8,979 nt of DNA, taken from Acidobacteriota bacterium. Its GTDB lineage: Bacteria; Acidobacteriota; Terriglobia; Terriglobales; Acidobacteriaceae. The notes beneath the pieces were generated by a model, which worked only from the letters and a program-made list of their open reading frames with translations, searched no databases and was not told the DNA's origin. The DNA lies in NCBI GenBank assembly GCA_003224995.1, contig QIAI01000060.1, forward strand, positions 2,343-11,321. The letters are read 5' to 3'. The translations under genes and the position numbers were made by a program. This document shows, one piece after another, positions 1-5,070 of this stretch. Numbering within the stretch: position 1 is the stretch's first letter; each line of letters begins with the position of its first letter.

Positions 1-1636
1 GAGCACCTGCTGAGTGATTCGCTGGAAGACCGGAGCCGCTACCTGACCGCCCTGATGAAGTCCGACTGCGGAGTCCAGAATCACGGCCACGGTGATCGCG
101 GGATTGTTAATGGGAGCAAAGCCCGCGAACGATCCCACGTACTTGGTATGGGAGTAGGCGCCGGTGTTGGGATCCACCTTTTGCGCGGTTCCTGTCTTTC
201 CGGCGGAGGTATAGCCCTCGAGCACTGCCTTGCGGCCCGTTCCATGCAGCACGACACCGTGCATCATTTGGCGCATTTGCGCCGCAGTGATCGGAGAAAT
301 TACGCGCCGTTCGTGTTCGGGATGGAATGCAATGGTCTGCGGCATACTCTGCGGGGACATGGTGGTGGCAACAATGCGGGGCGCTTCCCAAACCCCGTCA
401 TTGGCAAACGTCGAGACCATGGCCGCAAGCTGTACCGCAGACACCCCGATTTCCTGCCCCATCGAAATCGCCCCAATGGACACTTTCGACCAGCGATTTA
501 CCGGCTTCGTCATGCCCCGGGTTTCTCCTGGCAACTCGATTCCCGTCTGCTGGCCGAAACCAAAGGCGCGAATGTATTTGTAGAAGCGATCTTCCCCGAG
601 ACGAAGGGCGATTTTAATCGCACCCACATCGCTTGACTCTGCCAGCACGTCGGCGACCGATAGCACTCCATGCGGCTTACTGTCACGGATGCGCATGCCG
701 TTAATCACAATGGAGCCCATCTGGCAGTCGAACATTTCTTCGGGCTTGGTGAGCTTTTCTTCGAGCGCACCCGAGATGGTAACCAGTTTGGTCGCTGACA
801 GCGCGATTTTTCAGAGCTTCGTTCTTAATCTCTTTTTTGAGGTTGGGATTGAACGTCGGCCGATTCGCCAGTGCGAGGATTTCCCCGGTGCGTGGGTTTT
901 CGACGATCACAGTACCAGCAATGGCATGGGTATCATGGATAGCCTGCTCGAGTTCCCGCTCGGCGATGTATTGGATCTTTTCGTCGACGGTGAGAACGAG
1001 ATTGCTGCCCGCCTCGGGTTGCCTCTCGATACGCGCGAACCATTTTTTTCGTGCGTCGACGGAAATTTGCATGCGCCCGGGCTGGCCACGCAGTTGCTCG
1101 TCGTATTCGCGCTCGATGCCGCTGAGGCCGCCGTCGTCGGTACCAACATAGCCAAGCACTTGCGCCGCCAGCTCACGCTTGGGATAGAACCGCTTGGATT
1201 CTTTCTGGAAGTGGATGCCCTGCAAGTTCAGAGCGCGGATGCGCTCGGTGGTTTCGGCGTTGGCTTTGCGAGCGACCGAGCAGAAGGTCTTGTGGGCGCG
1301 ACAATCGGCCAAAACCATCCGGGCATCGTCCCCCGTGATGCGCGAGATCAAGGAAATGGCGGTCGGAAGGTCAGCCACCTCGCTGGGCACGGCGAAGGCA
1401 GAGTCGATCATGACCGACATGGCCAGTTCATTGCCCTGACGATCGAAGATTATGCCCCGCTTGGCGGAGACGTTGATGGAGCGTTGTTGCTGATGATCGG
1501 CGCGCTGCTGGAACTCGCCGTAACGGAAAATTTGAAGATAGACCAGGCGCAAACAGATAACACTGAACCAAAACAAAAGCAGTCCAGCGAGGATATACAG
1601 ACGATGATTCCCGGCAATGGACTTGCTCGCTGCCAA
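1..1636 (-). pseudogene. ftsI: Cell-division peptidoglycan transpeptidase FtsI (PBP3-type), frame broken, 3' end off the window
   Basis: Class B penicillin-binding protein that cross-links septal peptidoglycan. It starts at a TTG (1636) nine nt after AGGCAGGA (1646-1653); an in-frame TAG lies just upstream. The first frame codes 282 residues: a membrane anchor at about 11-36, RGIIFDRQG at 60-68, a PBP dimer region to about 190, and the start of the transpeptidase domain (LTVDEKIQY, about 215; TGEILALANRP, 250-260). After NEALKNRAVSD the coding frame shifts at 789-791. It resumes with KLVTISGALEE and stays open to base 1 (263 codons), carrying SSD (628-636) and KTGT (190-198 for KTG). Family members read roughly YEPGSTFKLVT here, so about 23 nt including the catalytic serine of SxxK appear to be missing. 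As written the product would be inactive; a sequence error is quite possible because FtsI is normally essential. Identity is certain; gene status is not. Confidence 0.9.
789..791 (-). other. Deletion/frameshift junction in ftsI at the SxxK active-site motif
   Basis: Reading the minus strand, the codons up to 791 give ALKNRAVSD. Skipping one base (790) gives KLVTISGALEEK from 789 onward. The frame change equals a deletion of 3n+2 bases. Restoring the usual eight residues between SD and KLVT would need 23 nt. The size is inferred from family spacing, since no intact copy is in the window. Confidence 0.75.
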
Positions 1637-1862
1637 TGTTAGATATCCTGCCTATCGAATGCGCCTCTAATCCCTTGTCATTTGGCACTTGGCATTTGGC
1701 ATCTACCCTGCAGTGCTTCGGTTTGTTAAATGTTACTTGCTAACTGCTAAAGCCTATCTAGAGACAAACATGGCGGCTCGCCATCTTCGCGAAGCCGCCA
1801 AAACGTTGCATGGGGAAGGGCCCAACCCTTGCCTTCCGTGCCGAGAGCCGCTCGGCTACTGC
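1637..1862. repeat. ftsL-ftsI spacer with two blocks of degenerate heptamer tandem repeats
   Basis: No gene is visible in these 226 bp, although ftsL and ftsI usually lie close together. Block one (1679-1699) is three tandem 7-mers of form CAYTTGG followed by CAT. Block two (1725-1752) is four tandem 7-mers of form GYTAMNK, starting at 1725, 1732, 1739 and 1746. The 10-mer CGTGCCGAGA occurs at 1837-1846 and again at 1867-1876, the second copy overlapping the end of ftsL. A GC-rich inverted repeat lies at 1771-1800. The spacer looks like an expanded repeat-rich insertion within the cluster. Confidence 0.7.
1771..1800 (-). terminator. Terminator-like hairpin between ftsL and ftsI
   Basis: TGGCGGCT and AGCCGCCA form a perfect 8-bp stem around a 14-nt loop. 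On the minus strand the stem is followed by TGTTTGTC, which is only moderately T-rich. The loop side contains the perfect palindrome CTTCGCGAAG (1785-1794), which could form a competing structure. It might reduce read-through from ftsL into ftsI; it could equally be a structural repeat or an mRNA-stabilising hairpin. Confidence 0.35.
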
Positions 1863-2312
1863 TTATCGTGCCGAGATCACGGAAATCGGACTTGCGCTTG
1901 CCATCACCGGAGCGCCACCTTCGGCCGATCCATCGAGCCGCATGACCTGTCCGGCTTGGGGCGACTGCAATCCCAGCTTGCGCGCCATGGTATCGATCCG
2001 CTCGGGATTGCGCAGCGAGGCATCTTCCAGGTGCAGCTCGCGATTCATTTCGACCAAGCTATCGCGCTGCATCTTGAGTGACTCGATCTGGTAGCCGTAC
2101 TCGATGGCCTTGAAATGCTGCCAGGCATACGTCATCACCAGGAGAAACAGGCAGCAGAGCGCGATACTGAATTGGCGCATCTCGCGGCCACGGCGCGGGT
2201 CTTCGACTTTCACCAGGCGGGAGTTGTCGATGGTCTTGGCAAAATAAATCTCGGGAGTTCCGACCCAGAAAGACTGGCGCCGGCTGGATGAGGCTGCGCT
2301 TGCCGCCGTCAT
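1863..2312 (-). CDS. ftsL: Cell-division protein FtsL-like (bitopic, coiled coil)
   Basis: A 149-residue single-pass protein in the ftsL position of the cluster. Visible are a charged N-terminal cytoplasmic part (about 1-46), one hydrophobic segment (about 47-64, FSIALCCLFLLVMTYAW), and a periplasmic coiled-coil stretch (about 66-100) ending in the FtsL/DivIC-like LRNPERIDTMARKLGL. The tail to 149 is low-complexity. I chose the ATG at 2312 because it lies one base after the TAG of the small gene upstream (2314-2316) and follows a GGGGTGG-like ribosome site. The open frame runs further upstream to 2405, but that part overlaps the 51-residue gene. In the family, FtsL forms a complex with FtsB and FtsQ that activates FtsW/FtsI. 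FtsL proteins are poorly conserved, so the name rests on topology and position. Confidence 0.8.
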   Translation of the reverse strand: MTAASAASSSRRQSFWVGTPEIYFAKTIDNSRLVKVEDPRRGREMRQFSIALCCLFLLVMTYAWQHFKAIEYGYQIESLKMQRDSLVEMNRELHLEDASLRNPERIDTMARKLGLQSPQAGQVMRLDGSAEGGAPVMASASPISVISAR

Positions 2313-2313
2313 T

Positions 2314-2469
2314 CTAGGCCACCCCGACCAGCTCTGCTTCGAGCCGCACGGTCTGGTGCTGAGCTGTATACCAGCGCTCCAGTTCGTTCTCCGGATTCGC
2401 GTCACGAACGCGAGCTTCGACGCGTTCGACTACCGCCATCAATTCCTTAATCAATGTTCCCGTGTACAT
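2314..2469 (-). CDS. Small 51-residue protein of unknown function in the division cluster
   Basis: The 51-residue frame starts at ATG 2469, preceded by AAGGAG (2477-2482) with a 7-nt gap, the clearest ribosome site in the cluster. It ends one base before the ftsL ATG, which suggests translational coupling. The protein is hydrophilic and probably helical (MYTGTLIKELMAVVERVEAR, then ENELERWYTAQ and VRLEAEL), with no signal peptide, membrane segment or cysteine. I do not recognise a family. A longer frame to 2589 runs through a hairpin-rich spacer and lacks a good ribosome site, so it was not used. It could be a short cytoplasmic adaptor for the divisome or merely a translation leader for ftsL. 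Confidence 0.65.
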   Translation of the reverse strand: MYTGTLIKELMAVVERVEARVRDANPENELERWYTAQHQTVRLEAELVGVA

Positions 2470-2476
2470 GGCCTGA

Positions 2477-2482
2477 CTCCTT
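2477..2482 (-). promoter_or_regulatory. Ribosome binding site of the 51-residue gene
   Basis: AAGGAG on the minus strand, 7 nt before ATG 2469. It fixes the start of the small protein and rejects the longer upstream frame. Confidence 0.7.
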
Positions 2483-2528
2483 GTCCTAAATTTCCATCTC
2501 AGACGGTGACGCCGTTCCGGAACCTTGC

Positions 2529-2629
2529 CCCGGCACGCCTTCCCTGGCACGTGCCGGGCTGCCTTCACCCACGATCGACCCCAACGCAAGAAGCGGTCAC
2601 GCTGGGGACTCGGGCGGATTCTCCCGAGT
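2529..2629 (-). other. Cluster of three consecutive hairpins between rsmH and the small gene
   Basis: The 167-bp spacer after rsmH (2470-2636) holds three inverted repeats in a row. ACTCGGG/CCCGAGT lies at 2608-2614 and 2623-2629. CCCCAACG/CGCTGGGG, with one G-T pair, lies at 2579-2586 and 2600-2607. CCCGGCACG/CGTGCCGGG lies at 2529-2537 and 2550-2558. None is followed by a T-run on the minus strand, so a classic terminator is unlikely. They may stabilise or process the mRNA, or be a decayed palindromic repeat. Confidence 0.5.
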
Positions 2630-2636
2630 AAAACTT

Positions 2637-3617
2637 CTAAATTCGTTCCGCCGCTCGCAGCTTCGCGCTGCGGGACCGCGGGTTGCGATCGATCTCTTCT
2701 TCGGTGGCGGTCACCGGCTTTTTCGTGAGGAGCTGATATTGACCTTGTTTCGCACCCTCGCGGAGAGCATCTTTCACGATGCGGTCCTCCAACGAGTGGA
2801 AACTGATGATCACCAGCCTGCCTCCGGGTTTCAGCAGCCGCGGGGCTGCTTTGAGCAGGTCCCGCAGGTCGTCTAGTTCGCGGTTTACGAAGATTCGGAG
2901 AGCTTGAAAGGTGCGCGTCGCGGGATGAATTCTTCTTTCCGCCTGGTTCATTGGCCGGGCCGCGGCTGAAACGATTTCCGCAAGTTGCGCGGTACTCCGT
3001 ATCGGCCGCGACCGGACAATGGCTCTGGCGATTCTCCGCGACCTCCTTTCCTCACCGAATTCGTAAATCAGGTTGGCAAGTGTGACCTCGTCAACCTGAT
3101 TTACCACTTGTTCGGCGGTCTCGCCGGACTGCGTATTCATGCGCATGTCCAGCGGTCCTTCCGCCTGAAAACTGAATCCGCGCGTGGCATTGTCGAGCTG
3201 CAGGCTGCTGACGCCGAGATCGGCGAGCAACCCGTCGATGGTCATTGGCCGTTGGTCGTTGGCTAAGTCCGCAAACGATCCATGCCGCAATTCCACCGAA
3301 GGCCAGTCAGTCCGCTCGTCCCCAGTCGCCTGAGGCTCACCCGGGACTTTGCCAACGTCCAACAACGAGCGGCCAACGACTGTCCGCGCGATTTCCAGCG
3401 CTGCCGGATCCTTATCGACCCCAATCAAATGTCCCGCTGCGCCGAGGCGTTTTGCTATTTCGTAACTGTGCCCGCCCAAGCCCACCGTGGCGTCGATATA
3501 GGTTCCACCTTGCCGGATGGCTAGAAAATCGATCGCTTCTTTTAAAAGAACCGGTACATGGCCACGCTTGCCACCATGCCCCCGCTCGGGGGTGTCTACT
3601 CCAAAACCCTCGTCCAC
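2637..3617 (-). CDS. rsmH: 16S rRNA (cytosine(1402)-N(4))-methyltransferase RsmH
   Basis: Transfers a methyl group from S-adenosylmethionine to N4 of C1402 in the decoding centre of 16S rRNA (old name mraW). The 326 residues show the family signatures in order: HVPVLLKEAIDFL (20-32), the SAM motif YIDATVGLGGHS (40-51), GVDKDP (66-71), LLADLGVSSLQLDNATRGFS (130-149), GPLDMRM (154-160), IYEFGEERRSRRIA (184-197), HPATRTFQALRIFVN (231-245), GGRLVIISFHSLEDRIVK (265-282) and NPRSRSAKLRAAER (312-325). The GTG start (3617) shares one base with the TAG of mraZ, so the two are probably coupled. Residues about 80-108 are longer than I expect between IARTV and VELRHGSF. That stretch lies over degenerate heptamer repeats in the DNA. 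Confidence 0.96.
   Translation of the reverse strand: MDEGFGVDTPERGHGGKRGHVPVLLKEAIDFLAIRQGGTYIDATVGLGGHSYEIAKRLGAAGHLIGVDKDPAALEIARTVVGRSLLDVGKVPGEPQATGDERTDWPSVELRHGSFADLANDQRPMTIDGLLADLGVSSLQLDNATRGFSFQAEGPLDMRMNTQSGETAEQVVNQVDEVTLANLIYEFGEERRSRRIARAIVRSRPIRSTAQLAEIVSAAARPMNQAERRIHPATRTFQALRIFVNRELDDLRDLLKAAPRLLKPGGRLVIISFHSLEDRIVKDALREGAKQGQYQLLTKKPVTATEEEIDRNPRSRSAKLRAAERI
3244..3264. repeat. Three tandem heptamers inside rsmH
   Basis: ATTGGCC at 3244, GTTGGTC at 3251 and GTTGGCT at 3258 are exactly 7 nt apart and share TTGG. They encode the loop LANDQRPM (about residues 118-125) of RsmH. The core matches the intergenic block at 1679-1699. Confidence 0.65.
3351..3378. repeat. Second heptamer-phased tract inside rsmH, at an extra protein segment
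   Basis: GCCAACG occurs at 3351 and 3372, 21 nt (three heptamers) apart, with the related TCCAACA at 3358. GCCAACG is the complement of CGTTGGC, the unit type at 3244-3264. It encodes about residues 80-89 of RsmH (VGRSLLDVGK), where the protein appears to carry additional residues. Confidence 0.5.
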
Positions 3618-4057
3618 TAGATGCCCAGATCGTCGAGCGTCTTCTCATCTTCCGTGGTGAATGACTCGGTCTCGATCTCCGTCTGCAACGCTTCCATGTT
3701 GCGCACTTCCAGATAGGTCAAGTTCCCCAGCACCGCGACTTCGCCCTTGATGGCCGCGTTCTCGCGCAGCAACTGCGGAACCAGCAACCGGCCCTGGCCG
3801 TCCATCTCTACCTGCTGCCCCCAGTAGTTCACCCGCGAAAGGAACTTCTTCTTCGTGGGATTGAAGGTCGAGAGATTGGCCAGCTTCTGCTCGATCCGCT
3901 CCCATTCTTCGAAGGGATATATCTGGGCAACCTTCCCGTCCAAACTTGTGATGTAGAATTGCGTGCCGTATTTCTCGTCGATCACGCGCTTGAACTCGGC
4001 CGGGACCTTGAGACGCCCTTTGTCGTCGACGCGAGTTGGGTGATTGCCGCGAAACAT
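3617..4057 (-). CDS. mraZ: Transcriptional regulator MraZ
   Basis: MraZ is a ring-forming DNA-binding protein of the AbrB/SpoVT-like fold that regulates the mra/dcw operon from repeats upstream of its own gene. The 146-residue product has the canonical start MFRGNHPTRVDDKGRLKVPAEF and both duplicated signature motifs, DDKGR (11-15) and DGQGR (86-90). PFEEWERIEQKLANL (48-62) and FLSRVNYWGQQVEMD (72-86) also fit. Length is close to the usual 140-150, with an acidic tail (TEDEKTLDDLGI). The ATG at 4057 has no obvious Shine-Dalgarno sequence. It is first in the cluster, and three GTGGK repeats with 10-bp spacing lie at 4247-4271, so autoregulation is expected. Its stop overlaps the rsmH start by one base. 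Confidence 0.96.
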   Translation of the reverse strand: MFRGNHPTRVDDKGRLKVPAEFKRVIDEKYGTQFYITSLDGKVAQIYPFEEWERIEQKLANLSTFNPTKKKFLSRVNYWGQQVEMDGQGRLLVPQLLRENAAIKGEVAVLGNLTYLEVRNMEALQTEIETESFTTEDEKTLDDLGI

Positions 4058-4098
4058 AGGTTCGTTTGCGCCGGTGAGGGCGTCCGGTACAGCTGACA

Positions 4099-4115
4099 GT
4101 TGCTACCACAGCAAC
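4099..4115 (-). other. Small hairpin in the mraZ leader
   Basis: GTTGCT and AGCAAC form a perfect 6-bp stem with a 5-nt loop, 42 nt upstream of the mraZ ATG. Immediately upstream of it in the transcript lies an anti-Shine-Dalgarno-like run (CCTCCTCCC on the minus strand, within 4118-4127). The role is unknown; a translational control element is possible. Confidence 0.3.
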
Positions 4116-4246
4116 AAGGGAGGAGGTAAAAGCGGCTTGCAACGTGGTCATTACCGGTTCGTTCGGGCTATTTTTCAGGGTGTCAGCCTTAATTTCCACT
4201 GGCGCCTCAAAAGTTATCACCGCTGCCCACGACCTCTACCGTCTAG

Positions 4247-4271
4247 ACCACTTTCTACCACTTTTGCCCAC
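4247..4271 (-). promoter_or_regulatory. Three 10-bp-spaced MraZ operator repeats
   Basis: On the minus strand GTGGG (4271-4267), GTGGT (4261-4257) and GTGGT (4251-4247) recur every 10 bp. The last two are preceded by AAA, giving AAAGTGGT twice. Known MraZ sites are three or so direct repeats of this type: TGGGN with 5-nt spacers in E. coli, and AAAGTG-type repeats in mycoplasmas. The repeats sit just downstream of the predicted -10 element, where a bound MraZ ring would block initiation. Confidence 0.8.
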
Positions 4272-4299
4272 ATCCTACGCCTAAATGGTTTGTTGTCAA
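4272..4299 (-). promoter_or_regulatory. Predicted sigma70-type promoter of the mraZ cluster
   Basis: A perfect -35 TTGACA (4299-4294) is separated by 16 bp from TAGGAT (4277-4272), a 4/6 match to the -10 consensus. Transcription would start near 4265, giving a leader of about 200 nt before mraZ. The -35 lies inside the dyad TTTGTTG/CAACAAA (4289-4306), a possible operator for a second regulator. Confidence 0.55.
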
Positions 4300-4456
4300 C
4301 AACAAAGTTCAAGGTTAGAGGTGGGCCCTAGGGGTGCTTTTTAAAAGCGCGAGGTCTAGTAGCTTACTGTTGTGGTGACCACAAGATGTTGCGTTTAGAC
4401 GATTGGTTCTTTTCCTGTTTGTTCGCCTTGGATTTCGCTTGCGCTCAGAAAATTTC

Positions 4457-4465
4457 TGTGGATAA
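4457..4465 (-). promoter_or_regulatory. Single DnaA-box match
   Basis: TGTGGATAA is the exact complement of the consensus DnaA box TTATCCACA. It lies 23 nt before the GTG of the SRPBCC gene and partly overlaps a dyad (4446-4458). I saw no further boxes nearby, so this is not an origin; it could be a DnaA-controlled promoter site or chance. Confidence 0.3.
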
Positions 4466-4488
4466 CGAGTGCCCGCAAATGAGAACGC

Positions 4489-5031
4489 GTGTCTTATCGG
4501 CTTGAATTCGTGCAGTGGGTTCCCTTTCCACATCAGGACGTCTTCTTTTTCTTCGCCGACCCCAGGAACTTGCCGCGCATCATGCCGCCGAATATCAGCA
4601 CGCGCATCGAACATCTCTCATTGGTAGCTCCTCCGCCTGCGCCCGCTTCCAACTCACGCAAAGCATCGGACCAGCTGGCCGGAATTGGTTCGGAAATTGT
4701 GACTTCGTTTCGGATGGCGGGGCCACTTCCCTTTCATCAGCGGTGGATCGCGCGGATCACAGAATTCGAGTGGAACCATCACTTCGCCGACATCCAGGTC
4801 ACGGGGCCATTTCAGAGCTGGCGGCATCATCATGAACTCCTCCCACAGGAGAGAGATGGGATGGAAGGCACGCGGGTGTGCGACCGAATCGAATACGAGA
4901 TCGGATACGGCGTGTTGGGAGCGACGGCGCAACGACTGTTCGTGGAGCGGCAGATGAAGGCCACTTTCGCGCATCGCCAGAGAGTTCTGGAAAGATTGCT
5001 GCGGGAGACGTTTGAGGGTTCGGGAGGTTGA
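4489..5031 (+). CDS. SRPBCC (START/polyketide-cyclase-like) family protein
   Basis: A 180-residue soluble protein with the signature of the SRPBCC group related to COG4276. Visible motifs are FVQWVPFPHQDVFFFFADPRNLP (7-29), IMPPN (31-35), a central GSEIVTSFRM (67-76), GPFQSWRHHHEL (107-118), GTRVCDRIEYEIGYGVLG (127-144) and the C-terminal helix ERQMKATFAHRQRVLERLL (153-171). In this fold a long C-terminal helix packs over a hydrophobic ligand cavity; the ligand here is unknown. Residues 47-62 (APPPAPASNSRKASDQ) look like a proline-rich loop insertion. The start is GTG 4489 with only a weak upstream purine stretch. It is divergent from mraZ and converges with the rhomboid gene (gap 39 bp, no convincing terminator). 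Relatives are sometimes labelled cell-division inhibitor, an uncertain name I do not adopt. Confidence 0.85.
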   Translation: MSYRLEFVQWVPFPHQDVFFFFADPRNLPRIMPPNISTRIEHLSLVAPPPAPASNSRKASDQLAGIGSEIVTSFRMAGPLPFHQRWIARITEFEWNHHFADIQVTGPFQSWRHHHELLPQERDGMEGTRVCDRIEYEIGYGVLGATAQRLFVERQMKATFAHRQRVLERLLRETFEGSGG

Positions 5032-5070
5032 CGTCAGTTCCAGGAAGGCGGAACGCGGGAAAACTTTTCG

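Larger units (their letters stand above)
4058..4488. promoter_or_regulatory. Divergent intergenic region between mraZ and the SRPBCC gene
   Basis: No gene is convincing in these 431 bp. Reading leftward it holds the mraZ promoter, the MraZ operators and a leader of roughly 200 nt. Reading rightward it must hold the promoter of the gene at 4489. Dyads occur at 4289-4306 (TTTGTTG/CAACAAA), 4336-4348 (GCTTTT/AAAAGC), 4370-4384 (TTGTGGT/ACCACAA) and 4446-4458 (CAGAAA/TTTCTG). A perfect DnaA-box match lies at 4457-4465. Confidence 0.7.

Noticed and set aside
55..636. Open frame of 193 codons on the plus strand
   Set aside because: It lies opposite the FtsI transpeptidase domain, which is conserved in the minus frame with KTG and SSD motifs; the plus translation shows no family pattern.
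689..1642. Open frame of 317 codons on the plus strand, spanning almost the whole N-terminal half of ftsI
   Set aside because: It is antisense to clearly conserved FtsI sequence and crosses the deletion junction. Long antisense frames are common in GC-rich DNA.
1679..1752. CRISPR-like array
   Set aside because: The units are contiguous 7-mers without spacers, far from CRISPR repeat and spacer sizes, and no cas gene is present.
3645..4220. Minus-strand frame starting in the mraZ leader and overlapping mraZ out of frame (191 codons)
   Set aside because: No good ribosome site, and its overlap with mraZ is Arg/Gly-rich shadow sequence. A short upstream coding role cannot be excluded but has no support.
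4044..4331. Plus-strand frame with a strong GGAGGAGGT (4119-4127) ahead of a possible TTG start
   Set aside because: It would run over the mraZ promoter and operators in antisense; the peptide has no recognisable pattern. The purine run is better noted as an anti-Shine-Dalgarno segment of the leader.
4315..4614. Minus-strand frame of 99 codons
   Set aside because: It overlaps the conserved N-terminus of the SRPBCC protein and is basic, low-complexity sequence without a family signature.
4799..5070. Continuation of the rhomboid frame beyond the frameshift down to 4799
   Set aside because: After K400 the translation becomes Arg/Pro-rich and runs antisense to the SRPBCC gene; the true C-terminus lies in the other frame and ends at 5071.
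5032..5070. Possible bidirectional terminator between the convergent SRPBCC and rhomboid genes
   Set aside because: Only a 5-bp stem (GTTCC/GGAAC, 5037-5054) lies there, and the T-rich tract (5074-5085) is about 20 nt away.
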